Source: Tanypteryx hageni | Lineage: Eukaryota > Arthropoda > Insecta > Odonata > Petaluridae | Direction: 5' to 3' | NCBI GenBank assembly: GCA_028673005.1 | Contig: CM054116.1 | Coordinates: 35,622,854 to 35,686,853 of the forward strand | Length of the DNA stretch: 64,000 nt | Shown here: positions 1 to 10,369 of the stretch, in pieces | Layout: every line of letters starts with the position of its first letter | Numbering within the stretch: position 1 is the first letter of the stretch | The notes under the pieces: generated by a model | Database searches by the model: none | What the model was told of the DNA's origin: nothing | What the model saw: the letters and a program-made list of their open reading frames with translations, nothing else | Program-made: the position numbers and the translations under genes

Positions 1-240
1 TTGCTGGTAGAGGTTTTCGGGTTTCGCTGCGTTGGCGGCATTTCTGGCTCTCGACGAGTATCAGAGGCTTACTAGAACTAGTGAAAATAATGGAATCAAC
101 TTTTGGTAACTCCACTAAAAGGGATTCAAAGAAGAGAGATTACTCAGAATAATTCCTTACATAGCGCATTAACCATTTACCCAAGATCCTTGACTGCTTT
201 TCTCTCTCCAAACATTTCCAGTTGGGATCCGTAAACTGCT
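1..240. other. Unannotated flank
   Basis: Mixed-composition DNA. I recognise no coding motif or repeat end here. Confidence 0.4.
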
Positions 241-1060
241 TAGGGAGTGGTGGGTTTCGGCTCGAGGTCGACTGGGGGAGGCAAGGAATGGATGGAAGTG
301 GAAGGACAGGGAAAAAACAAAAGAATCGCGGGAACAAGAATTTCTATTTGGAGTAGGACTCGATGGGTTGGGGGAGGTGGTGGTAGGGGGCGCACCAGAT
401 GCGTTGCTATAGAGCGGGGGAGGGAGGAAAGGGGTGGGCGGATAAGTGGGAGAGAGAGAGAGAGAGAGTGAGATATTGGAAGAAATTATGAGACAGAAGA
501 GTGGGAGACGTAGAGAGAGAAAGATAAGAGGAAAAGCACACGCACTTAAATACATCGCCTTATATGCTCCGAATGAAAGAGGAATGATAAACTCAGCGTT
601 CTAAATAACGCAAAAGGTCCGCAAATCGAATTGAGAGCCTCTTTTCTTGCGTTCAACCGTCAGGTTTCCTATCGGAAACATGCGATAGGGAGAAGCATTT
701 CACTTCGTAAGTCACGGCCATTTGAGATGAAGGACAAATGTCAAATATCTGTGGGATTAAAATTTCTAACGTTGAAAACTCATTTCCCTAGCATCACTCC
801 ACGAGACAAGTGAAAGATGAGTGTGTGGAAGGGGAAGAAGAAGAGGGAGGTGTGAGGAACGGGGAAACGAAAGAAAAAGGATGTGTCGAAGGACGGATGG
901 AAAGAGCCACGGAAAGAGAGAAAGAGAGATGGAGGGAGGAAGAAAAACGAAGGCTATGACAAGAGCCAAGGTGTTAAGGAGGGGAAAGAGAAGCATTCGA
1001 ATGAAGAAACATTGATGACACGTGAGTGAATAGAAAAGAGAGATTGAGACAAGTCTGGAA
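241..1060. repeat. Purine-rich (GA/GGA) blocks
   Basis: The + strand is strongly purine-biased at about 241-540 and 815-1060, with a (GA)n microsatellite at 450-468. Open frames here (128 and 100 residues on the minus strand) are Ser/Leu/Pro-rich products of base composition and show no domain. Such tracts recur every few kb across the window. Confidence 0.75.
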
Positions 1061-2090
1061 TGGAGCAACGGGTAATTTGTTCGTTAAAAAAATTGGCTAG
1101 TGGTTTTCTTAAGTGGAGAAAGTCATTTTTAACTAGTGGTTGTTTTTGGACTGAGCGCATTGAAATGAAAATTTGAAATGAAAACGTTTGATTTAGTTAT
1201 AATCACATTGCCCGCCCTCCTTCCCAAAGCAAATAAAGTCTACGATAAGATAAAAAAATACAACTGCGGTGCCGACTGCCAAAGTCATACCATCATAACC
1301 ATCTGGATAGTTGACATGATGCGAATTGTAGCTATGAACTTTACGAATATGTATTTGTGATTTCCGCGGAAATTTTTAGAAATAAAATCCATATAAATAA
1401 AGCCGAAACGGTAAAGCTTGTAATGATTTCATTGTGTAGAGAAAGTCATACACTAATCCAATTTTAATGGATAAAAAGTAAGCATTAATAATAATAACTC
1501 CTTCGCATTCATTTTACTATTTGTCAAAATAACAGACATACTTTACCCATATAATGAATATTAGGATAAAATAACAGAAAAGTAAAATTCCAGATAAAGT
1601 ACCGAGCCGACAAAAAATCAAGTGTCCTCAACAACGAATACAGCTGCCACACTTTAAGATCTTAGAGTTCAGGCAAGGCCGAAGGACGACAAGAAAGTGA
1701 CGCGAACATTTGGATGGGAAGAAAAAAGAAAGATAAGCAGGAGAGAGAGTGAGAATGGCGTCGTGGAATAGCAAAAAAGTAAGACTGAAGTGGCTCCCTC
1801 TGCTGATATTTAGAGGCGAAATTAAGAAGAATTTGAATGACAGAGGCAGAACTGATGTCGTACTCGGAACTGAAAAGGACCAAATTTGTGAAATGTTATT
1901 TAAACGAATAAACAGAGAGGCTAATGAAGGGATAGTAAAATTATGAGAAACTGCGGAAGAAATTACGGAAAAAAATGCCAAAAAATGTAGCCAAGAGTAA
2001 AGAGAGGTTGATGAAAATTTGAGTCGTGGTTATAGTGTGCACAAGTGGTCGCTTTTTGGCCTTGCATTGTACGCTTTGCGCAGGTCACGA
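1061..2090. other. AT-rich DNA, no gene seen
   Basis: About 1 kb of AT-rich, apparently unique sequence. Short open frames up to 117 residues show no recognisable motif. Confidence 0.4.
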
Positions 2091-2307
2091 AAGTGGTTCT
2101 TGGGCTTTGCGGAAGAGGCCAAGAGAGAATAAAGAGGGAGGGGAAGAGAGGGAGCGAGAGAGGGAACGGTAGGGGAAAAGGGAGAGGGAGTGAGAGAGGA
2201 GAGGTTTGGGAGAGGAGGAAACATGCAGTGGATGCATTCACGAGCATCTTGAATGGCGGGCCAAGAGAGAGAGAGAAGAGAGAAAGCGAGAAAGAGAGAA
2301 GAGAGAA

Positions 2308-2341
<34 letters not shown>

Positions 2342-2350
2342 GAGGAATGT
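2091..2350. repeat. Purine-rich block with (GA)n microsatellite
   Basis: Purine-rich + strand (GA/GGGA runs) ending in an almost pure GA run at 2311-2338. The overlapping 193- and 114-residue open frames are compositional artefacts. Confidence 0.75.
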
Positions 2351-3593
2351 GAAGGAGTAGATGAGATTACTTTAGAAATAAAAAAATAAAGGCGTGTGGC
2401 CCAAAGAGGAGGCGGAAGTCCTCTTTGGAATGATGTTTGCTTCAAGAAGATGGGTGAGACCGCTTCAGAGACAGTCGAGCCTGTTTGAGTGCATTCGGGT
2501 GGATTCTTGGGTGGTTTTGAGGACTGTGCAACGAGACTTTTCACGAGGACGGACCTGGGGGCTAGTAATTCCAGGAGAGAAAGCCCTTTATTCTTTTATT
2601 CTTCCACAATTTGAAAAGTCTACCTGTGGATCTGGCGTGGAATAATTGGACGAAGTGATATTTTAAAAAATGGAGTGTTATTCGTTTGAACGCGTGGTTA
2701 AATGTCAACACGACCTCTGAATGTTCCGCAAATCCTGTGACCGATAATTACCTGTCATCATTTTGAAAAGGGTGAACTCTTATTGCCTTACGGCGCCCTT
2801 TTAAACATTATCATATTGTTGAGCAACCTTTTACTAATGCTATAATTTGTTAATATGGTAAAACGTCAATAGAAAAAAGAAATTTGGTTAAATTTAACGC
2901 AATAACTTCACTTAACGTAGTCTATCGTAATTTAATGCAAATATGTAAATTTATATCGAGTCTTGATAAAATTAAATTTCTTGTAGCTATGTTTTAGCAT
3001 GTAAATACCAAACTATTCATTACTAAATTCTCTTGCGTAAGAAGCCAAGAATACATTATATTCCAATAGAAAAATTTACGTCCTAAATAACTTGAATTGA
3101 TAGAAGACTGATAAATAACCCCATTTTACAGTTTCTTCCCCAAATTTCTGTTTCATTAAGTTCAATTCTAACTGCGGTTATTAAGGAAATTACATAATGT
3201 TTGACAACTTAAATGGTTTAATCATCTACTGCTATCCCAATAAATAGCGTTTTATACGGTCATCGCGCTTTTCTAATGCGAAATGAAACGTGCTTAAGGT
3301 AGTAACGATAGTAAACTTGAAGAATCAAATATTGGATTAATTCCTGGGAGATAAAAGCACGTTAAAGTTTATTTGTGGGTATAATTCGAATCTAATTAAA
3401 ACAGAAACAATGCAAATGAGTTTTTTATTTAATAACGAGCATCAGGCCCGGTTCGAGACATTTGGCGGCCTCGGAAAAGCTTATTTTTGGCGGGCCTGTA
3501 TAAGTACATACTTACTTAACATTGTGAACAATAATTCGCTGCGAATTGATACTTAGAAAAATCAATAATTACCTGAAAACGTTTATTTCAATA
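2351..3593. other. AT-rich DNA, no gene seen
   Basis: No coding signal. A short inverted repeat of the form CAGGCCCG/CGGGCCTG occurs at 3445-3452 and 3490-3497 in a GC-richer patch, possibly the relic of a transposon end that I cannot name. Confidence 0.4.
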
Positions 3594-4412
3594 CTAGGGA
3601 GATACCCGTTGAAATTCAACGGGAAAGGTTTTTGTGAAGTAAAAAATTAACATAAATATGCCTTGACCTTTTTTGGATGGCAAGAAAACAAACTTTCGTT
3701 CTTTTAGGCGTTCGTTGTTTCAAGTTTCAAACTCCTGCGATGATTCTAAGTACCTAATTTTAATATGCGAATTATTAATATTCTATATTCAAATGTACTC
3801 CTCGTAAATAACGCAACAAATGTTGTTTACATTGGCTGCTATGAAAAGAATTTCTCTCTCCTCTCTCTCTCGTACTAATTGTAAGAGCATTCAAAGCAGG
3901 CTTTTACCCATAAGGATTGAAATAACAATAGGATTCCGAGGTTTAACGACGTAATGGGTTGGCATGGCAACATCCCGTTAAAATGGCAAGATTTCTCCAA
4001 AATGTGTGAATTAAACGTTTTACATGAGGAATTTCGAACTGTAGGCAGAAATAGATGAACGGAATAAGACACTTCATAGTTTATTCTTTAAAACGGGCTA
4101 GATTTTAAGATCACAGGTGAATTATTTCTAATTTAGATCTCAAAAATAATAATAGCCTGCAAGTCAAAAAGTCGATTTTTACGTGTTATCATATGGGAAA
4201 TGGAATTGCCTACCTTGGAGTCGAACCTAGGACTTTTTTCGAGATTTATTATCGTCATCATCTTACAATATGAGAGTCGATCATTCCTGCCAAATATCAA
4301 AAATGAATCTTGTTCCATTATCGAGTTATTCGCATTTTTATAGCGTGGCAGAGGGAGCCACAAAGGGACCAAGGGACAAAAGGACAGAAGTAGCCTTTTA
4401 TTATTGTTAGAT
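3594..4412 (-). mobile_element. Non-autonomous Helitron-like element, copy A
   Basis: Read on the minus strand, the element ends in a perfect 8-bp-stem hairpin (3605-3623), a 7-nt spacer, then CTAG (3597-3594) followed by host T. This is the Helitron 3' signature of hairpin plus CTRR inserted before T. The 5' side (about 4330-4412) carries degenerate GGGAC/GGACA-type units and a TAATAATA-like start, as in insect Helitrons. A second copy at 53692-54490 shares the 7-nt hairpin-to-CTAG spacing and an internal motif resembling a tRNA T arm (here 4214-4231, GTTCGACTCC on the minus strand). No transposase is encoded. The right boundary is approximate. The Helitron assignment is inferred from end structure plus the two-copy comparison. 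Confidence 0.6.
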
Positions 4413-4654
4413 AATAGCAGTTAACTTTAATGTGCATGCTGATTTTAAATTTAACTTTCCTAATAACAAAACCATTGCAATCAAAACTTGATTTTTCTTA
4501 ATTTTGGACTTGCAAAATCAGCCATTAAGGTGGACTAATCTAGAGATGATGCTAGAGGGTTTTTGAGTGAAATAACAGAAAGATCAAATAACCTTTCTAA
4601 TGTAATTGTTAAATGAAGGGATGTTTTAATTAGTTCTAACCCTACAAGCTATTG

Positions 4655-5455
4655 TAATCGGTATGGCCAGTAAAATTCTTAGAAAAATCGAAATAGTATT
4701 GGGCATAATGTGAATGAAACGAACTCAATGCCGTTGTACGTTGATTGGGGAATATGTGCGACAGCGTTTTAAGCTCTATAAATAGGAATTATCTATAAAT
4801 GTCACTTCCACATCCATCTTGTTACTCGAAAAATAATTGTTGCAGGTCTTTTCCTTGTTTCCGCGAATCACTGTCAGATGTGTTTTTGAGCGTTGAAATG
4901 TCGTACACGACGCCAAAATTTTCGTTGAAATCGTTTGCTTAATGACATTCTTGCTTGGTTCTAGGAAATATTTTAAAAAGTTCACGCGAAATTTTTCTCG
5001 GAATCATACATTACTTAACTTCATGAGTAAGACGTTTATTTATATTTACTCGCCGAACACACGATTCCACTTAAAATAAACGTCACCCAACTGATACCGA
5101 ATCGCTTTAGCGCTTTAAATTCATATTTCTAACGAGCTTTCGACTAAGTTTTTACTGTAACATTTTTCAGGAGATCTTTAAAAAATCTGTCATTTTTGTG
5201 TAGACCCGAAAAAAGCACATAAATATCAGCAATATTCTAAAAAAGTTTTTGTCAAAAGTGTCGATTTCACCATGTGTGTAAGAATTAAATTAACTTTGTG
5301 GCATCCAGATGGTATAAATAAAACTCGTCAACTAGTTCCTTAAATGAATGCTAGCATATATTTCTTTTAACCAGCCATATTAACACCATTATCGTAACCT
5401 TGACTACGGCAATTATTAATAGGTAATCACAAATCGCTAATTTTTTTATTATTGT
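4655..5455 (+). repeat. Dispersed repeat B, copy 1 (inverted copy at 21.9-23.0 kb)
   Basis: Non-coding AT-rich sequence that aligns in reverse complement with about 21888-22992. Shared landmarks include the GTGTGTTCGG/CCGAACACAC segment (5055 against 22545), a GATGGATGTGGAAG-type segment (4810 against 22800) and the ACCATTATCG/GGTGTTAATATGG segment (5390 against 21930). By eye identity is roughly three quarters. The other copy has about 290 extra bases near 22235-22520. The family is unidentified. Confidence 0.7.
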
Positions 5456-5973
5456 TTCTGCTAACGTACTGCCAAGGCTTTCACCAACATTCAAAAGCCG
5501 ACAAAATGTTCAACCACATCGCCAAGCTGATTTTCTCTTTATGATTAATATCTGGCGTACAACCCATAATAATTGTATAATATTTCGAACGGTTAATGTT
5601 ATTTATCATTTTATCCAATGTGAGAATGCTGATCAGATAGTATATAAATTCATTCTGTATATTCTTTCCTAAAAATTTATAATTTATAAATTTCTTCGCT
5701 TGTTCTACGACTCTTATACTTATTTAAAATTGGGTCAAATTTGGCTAAAATTTCTATCAATCCCAATAATTTACCGTTGTGAGGATCATTTAATTTTTAG
5801 CAACTTAACGAAACATCAAGTTTTTCTGAGCTAAAGATTGGATAATAGACATAAGACGCTCAAGAACGTTGCACCGGTGAATCTTTTCTTTATGACTCAA
5901 CTAGCAACAACGACGAGTCCTTCCAAAAACGAAATTTAATTATTTTAATTTAATTTATTCATTTAAATTATAA
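5456..5973. other. AT-rich DNA, no gene seen
   Basis: Very AT-rich spacer between dispersed repeat B and the Helitron helicase remnant. It could be the 3' region of the same decayed Helitron, but I see no hairpin-CTRR end in it. Confidence 0.35.
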
Positions 5974-6141
5974 TTATAAAATTTCCTGATATACTATGTT
6001 TTGCGAGAAAACATTGTTATTATTTTTTATATTCCCTTGAACGTCTGTTTTAAGAATTTTTATTTTCAATGTTACCATCGATATAGGTCGTGAGAGCGAG
6101 ACATAAAGTTGTCCGTGGCTGAACACGGATTCTGGAAAAAT
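5974..6141 (-). pseudogene. Helitron helicase C-terminus (degenerate)
   Basis: The minus-strand frame reads ...ESVFSHGQLYVSLSRP, then a tail ending NIVYQEIL and a stop codon. This matches the Helitron Rep/helicase (PIF1-type) C-terminus, whose last conserved helicase motif is typically FSHGQLYVALSRV followed by a short tail with NVVYKE. The frame is closed upstream at 6142-6144. In the adjacent frame, FFQNPC runs into the same motif after a 1-base slip (the family commonly has NPCFSHGQLYV), so a frameshift lies near 6128, and that frame stays open to about 6278. The upstream GQS motif, Walker motifs and Rep domain are not recognisable. It is a dead fragment, separate from the small Helitron at 3594-4412. 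Confidence 0.65.
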
Positions 6142-7423
6142 TTATTATATTGGTCATTAGGAAGATTGCTTCCGTGATCAATTAAAATACCATATTTAAG
6201 ATCATTATAGAATACATAACTTTTTAGATATGCTTTCAAATTTATACATTTTCCTCCGATCGATTTCTTTGTATCCATCTATCCTTAGTCTTTTTTCACA
6301 GTCGATCGACCTGCCATTTAACAGCATGACATTGAACTCGACGAGCCAAGCGTTACAACCAACCAACACTTGTGTATTATTATATAGAGATAGAGAAGAT
6401 AGTATGAGTTCTTCATAAATTCATAAATTCATAATTCTCAATTAATCTATTTTCAAACTCAGTCCATTGTTGCTGAGAATCAATTCGATTGGAGGTTGAC
6501 TCATGTTCGTGTAAATATGTTGCAAGATGTCTTTAACCATTGTTGGCATATTTATTTTTTTTGTTCATCACGCACTGTCTTTGCTTTCCCTATTCAGATT
6601 GAAGAGGCTTTCAAATTTTGTCCCAAACCAATTCCTCTGATCTAATCGCAAAATCAATGTCATTTAAGTGCCTCACTTCAACCTGATTGGGAAGATTTAA
6701 AAGTGGAAGGTTGCTCCATAAGCAGATACACACTTCTCCCTCCGAAACACGTTTCCTTCATCTATAAAAGACTATTTCTACCATATTTGAAGTTTTACGG
6801 CATTGTTAGATACTTGGAAAACTAAATACGAAATGATATTGCTTGGTTTTGACATCAATTAACAAATTATCGGCAACTACTTTAATGTATTAATGTTGCC
6901 TTAGAAAAAAATTGACGAAGGCTTTAATCTCACATTTAAAGCAAGTATAGGTAAATTTCTGCAAAAAATAATTTATAAACATACATACTTCAATCGAAAT
7001 CATAAATATTAAAAATAATTGAATGAAAAGCGATAAATAAGGAGATGTTGAAAAGAGGGAGATATCTTTCATCGGTCGCCAACTTGTTAACAGCATCGTG
7101 ATTAGTGATTCCAAATTACTGGAGTTTTTGGTATTCAGGTATTCGATTAATAAAAAAAAATTAAATAAATATTCATTTAACGGACATTTTATTTATTTTT
7201 ATTGATATAAGAGTTATTCAATGATTCAAAAAACAGTATTTAAAAAAAAGTAGAGCGTTTAAAGTACAGGCTTTCATGCGGTTTCGCAATTTCGTGGTGA
7301 AAATGCTACCTACCGGAAAAACACGCTAAGAAGCAGTGGAAGTCGGCTTAACAGTTAGCAACGCTTGATACAATTTATCGAGTCTATGGGTACGTTTTCC
7401 ACTTCAAATAGTTTTAACTCTTT
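6142..7423. other. AT-rich DNA, no gene recognised
   Basis: The minus strand upstream of the helicase remnant may continue the decayed Helitron, but I could not match its translation to Rep/helicase motifs. The other open frames here (62-74 residues) show no motif. Confidence 0.35.
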
Positions 7424-7545
7424 ATCTATACATAGGTGGGAAAACTCCTTAAGCCATAAAAGTTTATGACAAACCCGATGTATTTCGCCCACTAAGTGGG
7501 GATCTTCAAGGGCGTACTTCACTCGACAGTGACTGAAAGTCAACT
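7424..7545 (-). mobile_element. Penelope-like terminal fragment with hammerhead-like core
   Basis: On the minus strand a CCTTGAAGAT segment, a short CCCAC-TTAG-TGGG stem, GCGAAA and CATCGGG occur in order (about 7513-7476). The loop of the foldback at 11412-11636 has the same order of blocks, and the flanks of the two (an ACTCC-AGCC or ACTCC-TTAAGCC segment before CCCGATG) are related. The arrangement resembles the hammerhead motifs of Penelope-like element termini (CUGA...stem II...GAAA...), with a degenerate core. No second arm is seen. Confidence 0.45.
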
Positions 7546-7880
7546 GTTCCTACCCTTAATACTGGTAATACTTTGTTAATCACGCTGATAAGCTAAAAAA
7601 ATAATAGAAATAACAAATGTACATTAGGTTTACAATATATACTTATTTAAAATTACTAACCTGTTACAAAGAGCAACTACTGCAGAAATATGCTACGCAC
7701 ACTTTAGATGAACGAATAAAGGCTGTAGACATCTATAGCAGATGACAAGTTGGGAAAAACTCCTTTTACGGCATTCAGTAATTTACCTTGACGCTAATCC
7801 CGCCTTGCTGGCACAGAAAGAGGGAAGGGACTTGCTGTTTTCAAAGACTTGGTAAGGGAATGGAGAAGAGGAGTGAGGGT
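7546..7880. other. Unique spacer, no gene seen
   Basis: AT-rich to mixed sequence with no recognisable element, directly beside the 3' end of the LINE copy that starts at 7881. Confidence 0.4.
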
Positions 7881-8520
7881 AGTAGTAGTTCTTCATTTAT
7901 ACTGGTGCATCGACATCGAGGGTCATTTTGCACCTTAGTCAAAGGGTTAATATTTACAATTTAATATATAAATATATATATACACACACATACATATACA
8001 CATATATATAAATAAATAATAAAATAAAAATAGAAAAGAATAGAATTTAAAATCGTTGGAAAAGTCCAGCTTCCATTAAAAATAATAAAACTTCATTCAT
8101 CCTAGTTGTGTCATCACCTAGGATGTCTCTTATACATCCCCTGATATTGCATTTCCTACGCAACTCAAGGTATCTTTGGCATTCTGTCAGGAGGTGTCTT
8201 ATGGTAAGAAAAGTGTCGCAGTCATCACATCGAGGTTGTACCCGTGGGGTGGTAAAAAGGTACGAGTGGGTTGAGGCACAGTGGCCTATCCTCAATCGCG
8301 TGATGACCACCTCCTCCCTTCTACTATTCCTGACAGATGATTGCCATGCACCGGTACTGACCTTGATTGTGCGTAATTTGTTGTTTTCGAGGTTTTGCCA
8401 TGAGGCTTGCCACTCCTTCTGCAGTGCGCCACAAAACATCGCACGAAGGTCTCTCCAAGGCACGAGATCCATTTGCACCTCTGGGTTAAAGTTAATAGAG
8501 GTAAGGGTTCTCTTCCCAAC
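7881..8520 (-). mobile_element. Young 5'-truncated Jockey/R1-type LINE, copy 1
   Basis: The 3' end of a non-LTR retrotransposon: the last 158 codons of ORF2 (8520-8047) and a 3' UTR containing a TA/CA microsatellite (about 7960-8010), finishing in a short ACTACTACT tail at 7881. Bases 7881-8337 recur at 52859-53313 with, by eye, only two substitutions and one 2-base gap, so insertion was recent. The 5' truncation lies at or before about 8521, where the frame closes. No target duplication could be identified. Confidence 0.85.
8047..8520 (-). pseudogene. LINE ORF2 C-terminal fragment (RNase H tail and zinc-knuckle region)
   Basis: An open frame of 158 codons with no internal stop and no real start. 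It is the tail of an insect Jockey/R1/Loa-type ORF2. Diagnostic features in order are a WRDLR segment, KEWQASWQN, then TRLRIGHCASTHSYLF, CDDC with a following HLLTEC (a CCHC-like arrangement C-x2-C...H-x4-C), and a short hydrophobic end. These match the region after RNase H in proteins that contain LTRLRIGH...C..C...HILLEC. The reverse transcriptase and endonuclease domains are missing because of 5' truncation. The intact frame agrees with recent insertion. It is not expected to act on its own. Confidence 0.8.
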
Positions 8521-9202
8521 TCATTCTACATAAAACATTGCGATTATTAAGAATATTTTTAGAGTTATCGGTTAATAAACGTCGAGTGGCTCTATTCTAC
8601 TCACTTTCAAAATTAGTGGCGGATTTTCCACTTGGCGCAAAAAACTCCGAGCTTTGAGCCCCGTAATCAACAGCGGACAATGCTAACTACATTGTGTCGA
8701 CGACACAATATCGTCGGTAACCGAGGTTAAGCTCTCCTATCTTTCCTTTTTAGCGCTTTTTAAATCGCTTATGTGCATATTCGGTTTGTCTGTCCGTCCG
8801 TCCGAGTTTGAGGATAATATCTCTAAATTTTTTCAACCTGGAGAAGCCAAATTTTCAGGAGTGGTTGATCTTTACAAGAAATAGTTATGGCAAAAATATG
8901 GTGAACTAGAATTAGCTGCTGGGAAGTAAACGGTGGCTGCATCGGAACTTTTCATATAGTAACTCGAGAAGAATTCATGCCAGAAAGAAAGGATGATTTA
9001 TACAGGGAATCATTTATGGATGAAACGTCGATGCAGTGGACAGCGAATCGGATTTAAAAACTTCGCTGGATTTTGTTTTTAAATATAAAATTTTTTATTC
9101 TTAAATTTGTTGTTGAATTTTGTCAGGAAATAATGTTATGATTAAACAAATCGCCTTACGTAATTGTTCTGCAATTATTTCCTCACTTGTTTAGTAGTAT
9201 TG

Positions 9203-9203
<1 letters not shown>
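8521..9203. repeat. Spacer with dispersed repeat C, copy 1 (about 8745-9060)
   Basis: From about 8745 a TTTTTAGCGC...CGCTTATG...CTGTCCGTCCGTCCG segment begins the same arrangement seen at 33550-33815 and, inverted, at 12165-12440 (an AAACGCG/GCGCTAA-like end, CGCTTATA, a GGCGTCTGTC-type tract, then a GAGA...TTTTCAGG-like segment). It is non-coding and the family is unknown. A near-palindrome with 9-bp arms (ATTGTGTCG) sits at 8691-8709. Confidence 0.45.

Positions 9204-9238
<35 letters not shown>
9204..9238. repeat. (CT)n microsatellite
   Basis: A CT dinucleotide run with one interruption. Confidence 0.9.
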
Positions 9239-9416
9239 GCGCAAGTCATCAAGGCCATAGCTGTGTAACCAGCCGTACCACATTGTATGGCGCCCTACCC
9301 ATTATCACTTTGGTTTTGGAACTTTTGTTAAAACACTTCCTTCCTCTCATTCAAAACTGTAAATATAAATTATTATTTAATCAATTAAAAAATTTTATTT
9401 GGCTTCCATTTTTACC

Positions 9417-9988
9417 CTTAGACCAGTGGTTACCAACCATTTTCATCTCATTACACATTTTCCATAATCTAAAGCTGTAATTATACCAAATTCCAAATGT
9501 GCTAATAAAACGAACCTAACTTCCGTATAAGTCCAGCCTTCATTACAAGTTGTAGAGGAATTAAAACTCAAATTTGAGAAGAAACAATCTTTACTCTCAA
9601 CTTTTATATTAAAACAACATTAAACTCTTTCAACAGAAATTTTTTTCAGAAAAACAAAGCAAAAAATATTATTCAACTCGCTGTTTCATCATCTAATACT
9701 TTTGAGACGTAATTAGAAAACATTTTTATTCGCAACAACCTAAGAAAACACTGGAATAGAACTTTTTAACTACAATCTCCAACGATTTTAACCTCTGTGC
9801 GATGAAAAATATTTAAAGAAAGCAGAAAAAAGCTATTGCCCCTATTGCCACTATAGGTAGTTTTTCATACATTCACTTCATTTTAACCGCGTTACAATTC
9901 CAGAAAGTGATCATTTCCCCCCTCAAAAACCTGAAATTACCCTCGAAGGGGTAAATTATCCACAGGCTGGGAACCATTTACTTAGACC
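9417..9988. mobile_element. hAT-like MITE with 8-bp target duplication
   Basis: An internal segment of about 556 bp (9425-9980) starts AGTGGTTACCAACC. Its right end, reverse-complemented, reads TAAATGGTTCCCAGCC, an imperfect terminal inverted repeat of the hAT CAGTGGTTCCCAACC type. The octamer CTTAGACC flanks it at 9417-9424 and 9981-9988, as expected for the 8-bp duplications of hAT transposases. The interior has no transposase frame, so it would depend on an enzyme supplied elsewhere. Exact ends are uncertain by 1-3 bases. Confidence 0.7.
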
Positions 9989-10075
9989 AAAACATCGGAT
10001 TACCAGTCATAAGTAGAAATTCCCGGTCTCTTAGACAGCTAGAAAATGTTCATGTATATTTTTATCTTGTACATT

Positions 10076-10369
10076 GCATAACACAGTGGTTCTCAAACAG
10101 TGTACCGCAGCAGATATTTAGGAGTTCAGCGGAAACTTTGTTTAGTAAATAAATCAACGATTTGCATGTGTTGGTGGGTAATTAGGGCAATAATTTTTCT
10201 TCTAATAAATTAATTATGTAGTAGCATCAACAAATGAATGTGTCCAAAGGTTGTAATATCCGTATCTAAAAATATATAAAGCTTGTCACAAGACTGAGGG
10301 GCCGCGAAACACTCTTTATCTTTGATTGTGTGCCTCGGCTCAAACATTTTGAGAACCACTGGCATAACA
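10076..10369. mobile_element. hAT MITE with perfect 8-bp target duplication
   Basis: A 278-bp element (10084-10361) with terminal inverted repeats CAGTGGTTCTCAAA, about 14 bp and identical at both ends. It is bounded on both sides by the octamer GCATAACA (10076-10083 and 10362-10369). The CAGTGGTTCTCAAA end is typical of hAT/Charlie-type elements, and hAT superfamily insertions duplicate 8 bp. The interior is non-coding. Confidence 0.88.

Noticed and set aside
4214..4231. Possible tRNA gene
   Set aside because: Only a T-arm-like segment is present here and at 54319; no acceptor, D or anticodon arm can be drawn, and it lies inside a repeated element.
8108..8533. 141-residue + strand open frame, repeated at 53086
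   Set aside because: It is antisense to the LINE ORF2 fragment; the minus-strand translation has the RLRIGH and C-x2-C...H-x4-C motifs.
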